Assembly: GCF_000426185.1 (NCBI RefSeq)
Contig: NZ_KE384506.1
Location: 237,067-301,066, forward strand
Source of the DNA: Cellulomonas sp. URHD0024
Lineage (GTDB): Bacteria; Actinomycetota; Actinomycetes; Actinomycetales; Cellulomonadaceae
Reading direction: 5' to 3'
Length of the DNA: 64,000 bases
Of the stretch, positions 41,942 to 49,949 are shown one piece after another. The notes beneath the pieces were generated by a model. That model had not been told where the DNA came from. It did no database searches and was given only the letters and a program-made list of their open reading frames with translations. A program made the position numbers and the translations under genes. The number at the start of each line of letters is the position of its first letter. Within the stretch, counting starts at the first letter, position 1.

Positions 41942-43558
41942 ATGAAGACCTTCGAAGAGTCGCGGCTGAGGGCCGCACCCGCGAACGTCGAGCCGGGCAG
42001 GACGGAACCCGTCGCCCAGCCGACACAGCGGATCGTCGTCGCCCGGCCCGTCGTCGGCGGGCTCGCCTTCCCCGCACAGCGCTCGTCCGGCGCCCCGCTG
42101 CCCGAGGGGCTGCGGACCGGGGTCGAGCAGCTCTCGGGCGTGTCGCTCGACGGCGTGACGGTCCACTACGACTCGGACCGGCCGGCCCAGGTCGGCGCTC
42201 TCGCCTACACGCAGGGCAGCGAGATCCACGTCGGTCCCGGCCAGGAGGAGCACCTGCCCCACGAGGCGTGGCACGTGGTGCAGCAGGCCCAGGGCAGAGT
42301 CCGGCCGACAATGCAGCTGAAGGGCACGACCCGGGTGAACGACGACCACGGGCTCGAGCACGAGGCGGACGTGATGGGCGCGCGGGCCGTTCGGTGGCAG
42401 CGCGGCGGAACGCGCTTGCTCACGGCGTCACAGCTGCAGAAGGGGCCGGCCGCCACCAGCACCGCGGCTGTGCAGATGGTTCGGATCATCAAGAAGGGGA
42501 TCGGATCGCCCACCGACCGGACACCCAAGTCCTGGCCCGACGAGGGGAAGATCCCCGAGGGGTTTCGGCTCGCCAAACCGGCGGAGATTCTTGCCTACAC
42601 GGGCAAGGACGAGGGGGTGCTCGCCGAGCAGAAGAAGCTCAAGGCCTCCGCTGACCGCAAGAAGACGCGCAAGGAGCGACGCAGCAAGGTCCCCAGTGCG
42701 CGCCTACCGAGTGCGGGGACGAATCGAGAAGTCAATTTCCCGGTCGTGGTGCAGGGTGCCGACGGGATCGCGAACCTGGTGTACCGCGGTATGAGCCCCG
42801 ACAATGTCAAGAACATGCTCTCCGAGAACGACATAGTGTTCCGGACCCAGACTCTCGGTGGGACGGACACACCGGTCCAGCAGATCGTCGACGACAGCGT
42901 GACGTCTCCGTACCTCTCCTTCGAGGCCGAGGGCCTGGGCGTGAGTGCCGGAAAGTATGCGCCCAAGCCGGTCGACGCCAAGAACCGACCTAAGGGCGTC
43001 GACATCAAGGATGGCGGCTTCCTCAAGGGGAAGAAGTCGTACACGACGGACGCGCGAGAAGAGTCCGAGCTGAAGAAGGAGAAGCGACTCGGCTACGTCG
43101 GCGGCATAGCATCCAGCCCGGACCATGTCGACCTCTCGACCAAAGAGAAGGCTGAGAAGGCGATACCCAAGGGCAGCGTGGAGGAGCAGAAACGAAGAAA
43201 GGCGATCAATATCGCGGTTTCTGACAAGGAGGTGCTCGTCAAGCCTGGCCCAGGAATTCCCCAGGCGGGGCTCCTCTTCGTGGCCAAGGTGAAGGAGGTC
43301 GACGAAGCCTACTTCCTGAAGAACGTCATCCACCAGAAACCCAAGATGGCGCTCGGCTTCTTCCGCCCGAGGGACAAGAAGCCGATCTACACGAAGATCG
43401 AGATCATCAAGGGTGACTACTCGTTCACGATCCCAGCGGAGATGAAGCGCAACGACGAGGACAGCGAGAGCGAGATGTCCGAGATCGAGGACATGAACTT
43501 CGACTTCTCCGAGGATGAGACGGAAGACGAGAAGAAGGACGAGAAGAAGACCGACTGA
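41942..43558 (+). CDS. DUF4157 (eCIS-core) protein with a variable, possibly ADP-ribosyltransferase-like C-terminus
   Basis: Product of 538 residues. The N-terminal DUF4157 domain (about 55-150) has LPEGLRTGVEQLSGVSLDGVTVHYDS and the metalloprotease-like HEAWH (107-111) plus EHEAD. This domain marks proteins loaded by or linked to contractile injection systems. After a linker (150-260) lies a Lys/Glu-rich region with LVYRGMSPDNV (Arg282), SPYLSFEAEG (from 322) and SDKEVLVKPGPGIP (Glu430): an order resembling the R-S-E triad of ADP-ribosyltransferases (inference only). The last 40 residues are strongly acidic. Base composition drops in GC here versus neighbours, suggesting acquisition. The ATG at 41942 has GGGGGAG 6 nt upstream. 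No immunity gene is obvious; the next genes are on the other strand. Confidence 0.85.
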   Translation: MKTFEESRLRAAPANVEPGRTEPVAQPTQRIVVARPVVGGLAFPAQRSSGAPLPEGLRTGVEQLSGVSLDGVTVHYDSDRPAQVGALAYTQGSEIHVGPGQEEHLPHEAWHVVQQAQGRVRPTMQLKGTTRVNDDHGLEHEADVMGARAVRWQRGGTRLLTASQLQKGPAATSTAAVQMVRIIKKGIGSPTDRTPKSWPDEGKIPEGFRLAKPAEILAYTGKDEGVLAEQKKLKASADRKKTRKERRSKVPSARLPSAGTNREVNFPVVVQGADGIANLVYRGMSPDNVKNMLSENDIVFRTQTLGGTDTPVQQIVDDSVTSPYLSFEAEGLGVSAGKYAPKPVDAKNRPKGVDIKDGGFLKGKKSYTTDAREESELKKEKRLGYVGGIASSPDHVDLSTKEKAEKAIPKGSVEEQKRRKAINIAVSDKEVLVKPGPGIPQAGLLFVAKVKEVDEAYFLKNVIHQKPKMALGFFRPRDKKPIYTKIEIIKGDYSFTIPAEMKRNDEDSESEMSEIEDMNFDFSEDETEDEKKDEKKTD

Positions 43559-43586
43559 CCGTCGTCGAGGTGCGCGGGGCCGCCAA

Positions 43587-43627
43587 ACGACGGAGGCCCG
43601 CCCTCTCAGTGGGCGGGCCTCCGTCGT
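43587..43627. terminator. Strong bidirectional hairpin
   Basis: 17-bp perfect arms at 43587-43603 and 43611-43627 with a 7-nt loop. It closes the eCIS-type gene pair and also the opposing DUF6325 operon. Confidence 0.88.
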
Positions 43628-43634
43628 CGTGAGG

Positions 43635-43808
43635 TCAGATGCGGCGGCGGCCGATCCCACGACCCGGGGTCACGGCGGCGGCGACCACGGCGGTCTTCGC
43701 GATCGGCGCCGGCCCGGGAGACGAGACGACGGCGGCGACGGCGGCCGTCTTGGCGACGGGGTGGCCGATGACACCGACCCGTCCGATGCGTGCGGGGCGA
43801 AGCGGCAT
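43635..43808 (-). CDS. Small Ala/Val-rich protein partnered with DUF6325
   Basis: Product of 57 residues, read from the reverse strand: it starts MPLRPARIGRVGVIGHPVAK and ends GRGIGRRRI. It holds an imperfect internal repeat (PVAKTAAVAAVVSSPGP and PIAKTAVVAAAVTPG), basic ends and a hydrophobic centre, so it may associate with membranes. AAGGAG lies just before the ATG, which is 1 nt after the DUF6325 stop, so the pair is coupled. Short proteins of this look commonly follow DUF6325 genes in actinobacteria; function unknown. Confidence 0.7.
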   Translation of the reverse strand: MPLRPARIGRVGVIGHPVAKTAAVAAVVSSPGPAPIAKTAVVAAAVTPGRGIGRRRI

Positions 43809-43809
43809 G

Positions 43810-44259
43810 TCAGGCTCCTTCGAGCTGGTCGGCCTCGATCGAGGCGATGATGGCTTGGATCGGGATGCGTCCGTCGGCGATCAGCTGACCACCGGCTCGG
43901 CGTGCGGCCGACGCGAACGGCGCCGCCCAGAGGTTCTCGTAGATCAGGACGCCGGCCACACTCCCCGGGTCCATGGCGTTGGCCAGCTTGTCGACGTCCT
44001 CGGCCGCCAGCAGCTCAGCCAGCTCGGCCTCGATCGCCTCGAGCTCGCCGAGCTCGGGGATGTCGGACAGCTCGGCCGCGTCGACGGACCCGTCCTCGTT
44101 CTTGGTCAGGATCAGCACGTCGATCACCCGGATGGTGCCGGCCCGCACGAGTGCCAGCAGCTCCTCGACCATCTCCCCGGTGAAGTTCTGCTCACCCGCC
44201 GGAAACTCGACGACGACATAGTCCACGGGGCCTAGCTCGTCCAGCGACGTCACGGTCAT
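43810..44259 (-). CDS. DUF6325 family protein
   Basis: Product of 149 residues. The family start GPVDYVVVEFPAGEQNFTGEMVEELLALVRAGTIRVIDVLIL, then KNEDGSV and LSD, is intact; the C-terminal half (AGVLIYENLWAAPFASAARRAGGQLIADGRIP) is also conserved. The fold resembles a ferredoxin-like or DUF1269-like domain. Function is unknown; some relatives are annotated as membrane-associated stress proteins. GAGGAT precedes the ATG at 44259. It is divergent from lysX across 234 bp. Confidence 0.88.
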   Translation of the reverse strand: MTVTSLDELGPVDYVVVEFPAGEQNFTGEMVEELLALVRAGTIRVIDVLILTKNEDGSVDAAELSDIPELGELEAIEAELAELLAAEDVDKLANAMDPGSVAGVLIYENLWAAPFASAARRAGGQLIADGRIPIQAIIASIEADQLEGA

Positions 44260-44493
44260 CGTTCATCCTCTGCCTTGATGGGGCGCCGCCTTCACGGGGC
44301 GTCGACCCGGAGAAATCGGGCGGATCGTGCAGGCTCACAGTGGCACGCGGACGCTGCTGCGACCAGGGGGTCGGGCAACTCGGCGTATGGACCGGTCGCG
44401 CGCCCGAGGTTAGGGTCCGACGAGGTCAGATGGGCTGGTCAGACGGGTCACCGGCACGAGCCGAGGTCCGCAGCACGAGGGATCGGAACGCAC

Positions 44494-47400
44494 GTGGCGA
44501 GTACCGAGGTCGTTCTGTCCGACGCCGAGCCTCGGGTGGCCGGGCAGCGCCCGGAGCCGCACCCGATCGACGACCGGTGGCCGGACCGGATCGCCGCCGC
44601 GATGTTCGTGGCGCTCGCTCTCGTCCTGGTCGCAGCGGTCGTCCCCGCACTGCGCGCGTACTTCGGCTCCGGGCACGACGTCGTCTCGGTGCTCACCATC
44701 CCGATCATCCCGAACGTCGTCTACGCGGCGCTCCTGGCGAGCATCGGCGTCGCCCTCAACCGCCGGCTTCGCGCCGCGTGGTGGCTGCTCGTCGTCTGGT
44801 GGATCGTCCTCCCGCAGCTGGCACGGCTCACCGAGATGCTCGACGGCGGATCGTGGCTCAACGCGGTCGGGTTCGTGCTGATGAGCGCGGTGCTGGTCCA
44901 GCTCTGGCGCTGCCGCGGCCAGTTCCGTGCGCGCACGAGGCGCGGCTCGTTCTGGGCCGCGACCGCGTTCTTCCTCGTCGGCGGGGCCGTGATCCTGTTC
45001 GTCGGCACCTGGTTGGTGACCCGGTTCGGACACACCAGCGGCGCGGGCTCGTCGGTCTACTTCGTCTGGGACAGCATGCTCGGCGACCTGGGCCTGACGG
45101 ACCAGGCCAGCAAGGCGACGGCGCCGTTCTGGGTGCGCGCGGTGATCAACCTGATCGGCGCCGTGGTGGTCCTCGGCTCGGCGTACCTGCTGTTCCGGAC
45201 GCCTCGGTACACCCACACGCTCGACGCGGCCGACGAGGCCCGCGTGCGCACCCTCCTGCGCGACTTCGGCTCGGAGGACTCGCTGGGGTACTTCGCCACC
45301 CGTCGCGACAAGTCGGTGCTCTGGGACACCGGCGACGCGAACACCGCGCGGGCAGGGATCTCCTACCGGGTCGTCGGATCAGTGAGCCTCGCCAGCGGCA
45401 ATCCCGTCGGCGACCCGCTGCGGTGGCCCGCGGCGATCGAGGCCTGGCGGCGGCAGGCCCGCACCAACGGCTGGTCGCTGGCCGTGATGGGTGCGGGCGG
45501 TGCTGGGGCGCTGGCCTACACCGAGGCGGGACTGAAGGCGTGGGAGATCGGCGACGAGGCGATCCTCGACCTGCGGACCTTCTCGCTGACCGGCCCGGGC
45601 ATGAAGGCGGTCCGGCAGTCGGTGGCGCGCCTGCAGCGCCGGGGCTACACCACGCGCGTCGAGCGGCACTCCGCGCTGGACACCGGCCGCTTCACGGCGC
45701 TCGACGCGGCGGCGGCGCGGTGGCGTGGGGACGGTGGCGACGAGCGCGGCTTCTCGATGGCGCTGGGCCGGCTCGGCGACGACCTGGACGACGACTGCGT
45801 GCTGGTCGAGGCGATCGACGAGGAGGGGCGTCTGCGCGGGTTCCTCAGCTTCGTCCCGTGGGGCCGCAACGGGTTGTCGCTCGACCTGATGCGGCGCGAC
45901 CCCACGGCCGACAACGGGCTGGTCGAGCTCATGGTCTCCGCGCTGGCGGAGCGGGCCGCGGCGTTCGGCGCCGGCCGGCTCTCGCTGAACTTCGCGATGT
46001 TCCGCGAGGCGTTCGAGCGCGGCGCCGAAGTGGGCGCCGGGCCGATCGCGCGCCTGTGGCGGTCGTCGCTGGTGCTGGCCAGCCGGAACTGGCAGCTGGA
46101 GTCGCTCTACCGGTCGAACGCGAAGTACCAGCCGGACTGGCAGCCGCGGTTCATCTGCTTCGAGTACGCGTCGGACCTGCCGCGGATCGGGACGGCCGCC
46201 GGCAGCGCCGAGGGGTTCCTCACGCGGCCGAGGCTGCGGCTGCTCAACCGTCGCGGGAAGGCCGTGGGTGCCGGGGACGTCGAGCGGGCTGCGCTCGACT
46301 ACGCAGCCCAGGTGGAGGCGCGGATCCCGCAGGCTCCGGACCCGGTCGAGCTCGCGCTCGCGGCCGACCACCTGCCCGAGCAGCAGCGCGTCCGCCGGGA
46401 CAAGGCCGACCGGCTGCGCGCCCGCGGCATCGACCCCTACCCGGTGACGTACCCGCGGACGCACACGTTGGCGGAGGTCCGCACCGGGCACCCCGACCTG
46501 CCGCCGGGCGCGGCCACGGGTGTCGTCGTGTCGGTCGCGGCGCGCGTGATCCGCAAGCGCGACGGGGGGCGGCTGGGCTTCGGCACGCTCCGCGACGGTT
46601 CCGGCGACCTGCAGGTCATGGTCGACGCCCGTGACGTCAGCGCCGAGGATCTCGAGCTCTGGAGGCACGACGTCGACCTCGGCGACCACATCGGGGTGAC
46701 CGGCGAAGTCGTCGCGACGAAGCGCGGCGAGCTGTCCGTCCGGGCGTCGTCACTGGCCATGACCAGCAAGTCGCTGCGCCCGCTGCCCGACAAGCACCAC
46801 GGCCTGACCGACCCCGAGGCGCGCGTCCGTTCGCGGTACGTCGACCTGATCGTCCGACCGGCGGCCCGCGACATCGCCTACACGCGGGCGACCGTGGTGC
46901 GCAGCGTGCGCGACTCGCTGCACGCCCGTGGGTTCACCGAGGTCGAGACGCCGATCCTGCAGGTGATCCACGGCGGTGCCAACGCCCGGCCGTTCGAGAC
47001 CCACATGAACGCGTTCGACATGGACCTCTACCTCCGCATCGCGACGGAGCTGCACCTCAAGCGGCTGCTCGTGGGCGGCATGGAGAAGGTGTTCGAGGTC
47101 GGGCGGCAGTTCCGCAACGAGGGCGTCGACTTCAAGCACAACCCGGAGTTCACGTCGCTGGAGCTGTACGAGACGTACGGCGACTACACCACGATGCGTG
47201 TGCTGACGCAGGAGCTCATCCAGGAAGCCGCGACCGCCGTGCACGGGTCGCCGGTCGCGCGACGTCCTGATGCGGCCGGCAAGATCCAGGAGTTCGACCT
47301 GTCTGGCACGTGGCCGGTCAAGACGATCTGCGAGGCGGTCTCGGAGAAGCTGGGGGACGAGATCACGGCGGACACGCCGGTCCAGGTGCTCCAGCGGCAC

Positions 47401-47853
47401 GCCTCGGCCATCGGCCTCGAGCTCGACCAGGACGCCTCGTGGGCGGTGGTGCTCGAGGAGATCTACGGACTGCTGTGCGAGAGCACCACCACGACGCCGG
47501 TGTTCTACACGGACTTCCCCAAGGAGAGCTCGCCGCTCACACGACAGCACCGCGTCGACCCCCGCCTGGCCGAGAAGTGGGACCTGGTGATCTTCGCCTC
47601 CGAGCAGGGCACCGCCTACTCCGAGCTGGTCGACCCGATGGACCAGCGTCGACGGCTCGTCGAGCAGTCGCTGCTCGCCGCGGCCGGGAACGTCGAGGCC
47701 ATGCAGGTGGACGAGGACTTCCTCACGGCCCTGGAGTACGGGATGCCGCCGACCGGCGGCATGGGCATGGGGATCGACCGGCTCGTCATGAACCTGACGG
47801 GCCTGAGCATCCGGGACACCATCCTGTTTCCGCTGGTCCGTCCCAGTTCCTGA
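44494..47853 (+). CDS. lysX: Bifunctional lysylphosphatidylglycerol synthase / lysyl-tRNA synthetase
   Basis: Product of 1119 residues. Order: about six membrane helices (30-215), DUF2156 lysyl-transfer domain (about 225-560, with GFSMALGRLGDDLDDD and SLNFAMFREAFERG), OB-fold anticodon-binding domain (about 670-770, AARVIRKRDGGRLGFGTLRDGSGDLQVM), and class II LysRS core (RSRYVDLIVRPAARD, FEVGRQFRNEGVDFKHNPEFT, GMGIDRLVMNLTG). It charges tRNA-Lys and transfers lysine to phosphatidylglycerol, reducing surface charge and resistance to cationic peptides; M. tuberculosis LysX (1172 aa) has the same layout. The GTG at 44494 is preferred to an ORF start at 44275 because GAGGGATCGGAA precedes it and upstream residues are not conserved. 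A TAGGGT at 44411 is a candidate -10. Confidence 0.95.
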   Translation: MASTEVVLSDAEPRVAGQRPEPHPIDDRWPDRIAAAMFVALALVLVAAVVPALRAYFGSGHDVVSVLTIPIIPNVVYAALLASIGVALNRRLRAAWWLLVVWWIVLPQLARLTEMLDGGSWLNAVGFVLMSAVLVQLWRCRGQFRARTRRGSFWAATAFFLVGGAVILFVGTWLVTRFGHTSGAGSSVYFVWDSMLGDLGLTDQASKATAPFWVRAVINLIGAVVVLGSAYLLFRTPRYTHTLDAADEARVRTLLRDFGSEDSLGYFATRRDKSVLWDTGDANTARAGISYRVVGSVSLASGNPVGDPLRWPAAIEAWRRQARTNGWSLAVMGAGGAGALAYTEAGLKAWEIGDEAILDLRTFSLTGPGMKAVRQSVARLQRRGYTTRVERHSALDTGRFTALDAAAARWRGDGGDERGFSMALGRLGDDLDDDCVLVEAIDEEGRLRGFLSFVPWGRNGLSLDLMRRDPTADNGLVELMVSALAERAAAFGAGRLSLNFAMFREAFERGAEVGAGPIARLWRSSLVLASRNWQLESLYRSNAKYQPDWQPRFICFEYASDLPRIGTAAGSAEGFLTRPRLRLLNRRGKAVGAGDVERAALDYAAQVEARIPQAPDPVELALAADHLPEQQRVRRDKADRLRARGIDPYPVTYPRTHTLAEVRTGHPDLPPGAATGVVVSVAARVIRKRDGGRLGFGTLRDGSGDLQVMVDARDVSAEDLELWRHDVDLGDHIGVTGEVVATKRGELSVRASSLAMTSKSLRPLPDKHHGLTDPEARVRSRYVDLIVRPAARDIAYTRATVVRSVRDSLHARGFTEVETPILQVIHGGANARPFETHMNAFDMDLYLRIATELHLKRLLVGGMEKVFEVGRQFRNEGVDFKHNPEFTSLELYETYGDYTTMRVLTQELIQEAATAVHGSPVARRPDAAGKIQEFDLSGTWPVKTICEAVSEKLGDEITADTPVQVLQRHASAIGLELDQDASWAVVLEEIYGLLCESTTTTPVFYTDFPKESSPLTRQHRVDPRLAEKWDLVIFASEQGTAYSELVDPMDQRRRLVEQSLLAAAGNVEAMQVDEDFLTALEYGMPPTGGMGMGIDRLVMNLTGLSIRDTILFPLVRPSS

Positions 47854-47890
47854 GGCCGTCGTTCACTCGCACGGCACACGCCGTCCGCAC
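47821..47890 (+). repeat. Duplicated segment, left copy: lysX 3' end plus lipoprotein promoter region
   Basis: Starts in the last codons of lysX (ILFPLVRPSS and stop) and runs through GGCCGTCGTTCACTCGCACG. It contains ACGGC-N4-GCCGT (47871-47884), a candidate operator or hairpin. Nearly the same sequence recurs 1047 bp downstream at 48868. Confidence 0.88.
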
Positions 47891-47952
47891 CTCGCCGATG
47901 CGATCGTGGTGGTTCGCCGCGCGGTCTCGTGCGGGCAGGTCTAGGGGGTCTG

Positions 47953-48855
47953 GTGCGTCGTCGACTTCTCGTCCTTCTGGTGGGCACCGTGCTTGCCGGA
48001 GCCGCCAGCGGATGTGCCGCGCAGGGAGCCCCACCCGAGCCGCCCGGTGGCCGTGCGATGGCGCTCTCCGCCGTGCGGGTGCCGTCCGACTCCGCCACCG
48101 GCGCCGCCACGGCGAAGGACCCCGCGACCGCGCAGGACCCCGCGACCGCCACCGACCCCGCGACCGCGACCGACCCCGCGACGGCACCGGCAACTGCGAC
48201 GCCGCCCCCGGTCGAACCGTTCAACGCCGCCACGATCAGCGCGCGCCTCGCCGCCGCCGAGGCCGCCGTGACGGGCTTCAACTTCACGATGGCGCTGAAC
48301 GACCCGACCGCGGGGAGCGTGGCGATGCACGGTTCCATGGTGGTCACGGCGACCGGTCATGACATGGCCATGGCCGGTACGACGCCGTCCGGCCCGATGG
48401 AGATCCGGTTCGTCGACTCGATGGTCTACGTGAAGCTCAACTCCGCGACCCACGACAAGTTCATGGCCCTCGACCCGAACGACCCGAGCAACTCGATCGA
48501 GGACCTCACCGACTTCGACAAGATGCTCGACCAGCCGACCGACGCGGACAGTGCGGCCATCACCGCCGTCGTCGCGGTCGGAGGGCCCGAGCAGATGGAC
48601 GGGGTGACGGTCCAGCGCTACGACGTCACGTACGACACGACGAAGATCCCTGCGCCGGTCGACGGCCAGTCCGTGCCACCGACCCTGACCTACTCGTACT
48701 GGATCGGACCGGACGACCTGCCGCGCAAGATGAGCTTCTCGTTGGACGCCTACTCGGTCCAGATCGGCTACAGCGGCTTCGGCGCACCGACTCCCGTGGT
48801 CGCCCCGCCCGCCGACCAGCTCACCGCGATCCCCGGCGCATCGGCGTCGTCCTGA
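47953..48855 (+). CDS. LppX/LprG-like lipoprotein, paralogue 1
   Basis: Product of 300 residues. The signal sequence VRRRLLVLLVGTVLAGAASGC ends with a lipobox, Cys21 expected to be lipidated. A Thr/Ala/Asp/Pro linker with four near-identical DPATA units (about 48112-48190) tethers a C-terminal domain that resembles LppX/LprG-type lipid carriers: ISARLAAAEAAVTGFNFTMALND, PMEIRFVDSMVYVKL, VTVQRYDVTYDT and DDLPRKMSF. Such proteins shuttle or bind envelope lipids outside the membrane. Start GTG at 47953. It lies 99 bp after lysX, and is followed by a paralogue, so it may act with LysX in envelope remodelling (inference). Confidence 0.85.
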   Translation: MRRRLLVLLVGTVLAGAASGCAAQGAPPEPPGGRAMALSAVRVPSDSATGAATAKDPATAQDPATATDPATATDPATAPATATPPPVEPFNAATISARLAAAEAAVTGFNFTMALNDPTAGSVAMHGSMVVTATGHDMAMAGTTPSGPMEIRFVDSMVYVKLNSATHDKFMALDPNDPSNSIEDLTDFDKMLDQPTDADSAAITAVVAVGGPEQMDGVTVQRYDVTYDTTKIPAPVDGQSVPPTLTYSYWIGPDDLPRKMSFSLDAYSVQIGYSGFGAPTPVVAPPADQLTAIPGASASS

Positions 48856-48867
48856 CGCGGGCTGGCG

Positions 48868-48938
48868 ATCCTGTTCCCACCGGTTCGCCCCGGTTCCCGA
48901 GGCCGTCGTTCACTCGCACGGCACATGCCGTCCGCAGT
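48868..48938 (+). repeat. Duplicated segment, right copy: relic of the lysX 3' end plus promoter region
   Basis: ATCCTGTTCCCACCGG and onward translates as ILFPPVRPGSR, matching the lysX C-terminus (ILFPLVRPSS) with the stop lost, then repeats the following 50 bp including ACGGCA-CA-TGCCGT at 48918-48931. This marks the breakpoint of a tandem duplication of about 1047 bp. Confidence 0.85.
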
Positions 48939-49001
48939 CGTCGGGTGGGACCGTGGAGCATCACCGCGCGCTCGCGCGGGATACGTCCCGGGGGGCTCGT
49001 G

Positions 49002-49934
49002 GTGCGTCGTCGACTTCTCGCCGTTCCGGTGGCAGCCGCGCTGGTCGCAGGAGCTGCCGGTGGATGCGCCGGGCCGGCCCCGACCCCAGATCCCCCCGGC
49101 GCGCAGGCGATGGCCCTGACCGCGGTGCGGGTGCCGCTCGAGGCCTCGGGCGCCCCCGGCTCGCCGGCGGATCCTGCGGTGCCGCAGGGGCCGGAGCCTT
49201 CCCACGGTTCGACGACGGCTCCTCAGCCCACACCGAAGCCGCAGTCCACACTGAATCCGCAGACCACACCGCAGCCACAGCCCGAGCCGATCACCGCCGC
49301 GACGTTCACCGCCCGCCTCACAGCCGCCGAGGCGGCTGTCTCCGGCTTCACCTTCACGATGACGCTGAACGACCCGAGCGGCGACGCTCTGGTTCTGAAG
49401 GGGTCGCTGGTGACGACCGCTGCGGGCCACGACTGGGCGATGGCGGGAGTGACGCCCTCCGGGACGCTCGACTTCCGCGTCATCGGCTCGAAGGTCTACA
49501 TGGCGCAGGGCGAGTCCGCGGACGGAAAGTTCCTCCTGTTCGACCCGAACGCCCCGGAGTACGCCGAGGCCGGCATGACCGGTATCGACGGGATGGTGGG
49601 CCAGCCGACAGGCGCAACCAGCGACGCCATCACGATGCTCAGCCTGGTACCGCCGTCCGTGCAGCTCGACGGAGCGACCGTCCAGCGCTACGACGTCACG
49701 TACGACACGTCGAAGGTCGCGTCACCCATCAACGACGACGGGACGCCGGCGCCTCCGACGATCACCTACTCGTTCTGGCTGGGCTCAGACGACCTGCCGC
49801 GCAAGATGCGGTACACCCAGGGCGCGTACTCAGCCGAGGTGACCTACAGCGGCTTCGGTGCCCCGGGGCCCGTCGTCACCCCGTCGGCCGACCAGATCCT
49901 GGATCTGTCGGCAGTCGCGTCGACGTGGGAGTGA
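49002..49934 (+). CDS. LppX/LprG-like lipoprotein, paralogue 2
   Basis: Product of 310 residues, same design as the preceding gene: VRRRLLAVPVAAALVAGAAGGC (Cys22 predicted lipidated), a Pro/Thr/Gln linker with TPKPQSTLNPQTTPQPQP, and a domain with FTARLTAAEAAVSGFTFTMTLND, GTLDFRVIGSKVYMAQ, ATVQRYDVTYDT and SDDLPRKMRY. GTG at 49002 is aligned with the paralogue (48999 is also possible). It arose by tandem duplication of a unit that began in the lysX 3' end; the linker and surface residues have since diverged, suggesting different ligands. It ends 15 bp before the response regulator gene. Confidence 0.85.
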   Translation: MRRRLLAVPVAAALVAGAAGGCAGPAPTPDPPGAQAMALTAVRVPLEASGAPGSPADPAVPQGPEPSHGSTTAPQPTPKPQSTLNPQTTPQPQPEPITAATFTARLTAAEAAVSGFTFTMTLNDPSGDALVLKGSLVTTAAGHDWAMAGVTPSGTLDFRVIGSKVYMAQGESADGKFLLFDPNAPEYAEAGMTGIDGMVGQPTGATSDAITMLSLVPPSVQLDGATVQRYDVTYDTSKVASPINDDGTPAPPTITYSFWLGSDDLPRKMRYTQGAYSAEVTYSGFGAPGPVVTPSADQILDLSAVASTWE

Positions 49935-49949
49935 CGCGGCAGACAGGCG

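Noticed and set aside
39766..43627. tRNA-Arg as the attachment site of an integrated island
   Set aside because: No integrase is present and I saw no repeat of the tRNA 3' end near 43560-43640; position alone is not enough.
44275..44493. Longer start for lysX
   Set aside because: The extra 73 residues are Arg/Gly/Ser-rich, unlike any LysX start, and overlap a TAGGGT promoter-like box; GTG 44494 has a ribosome site.
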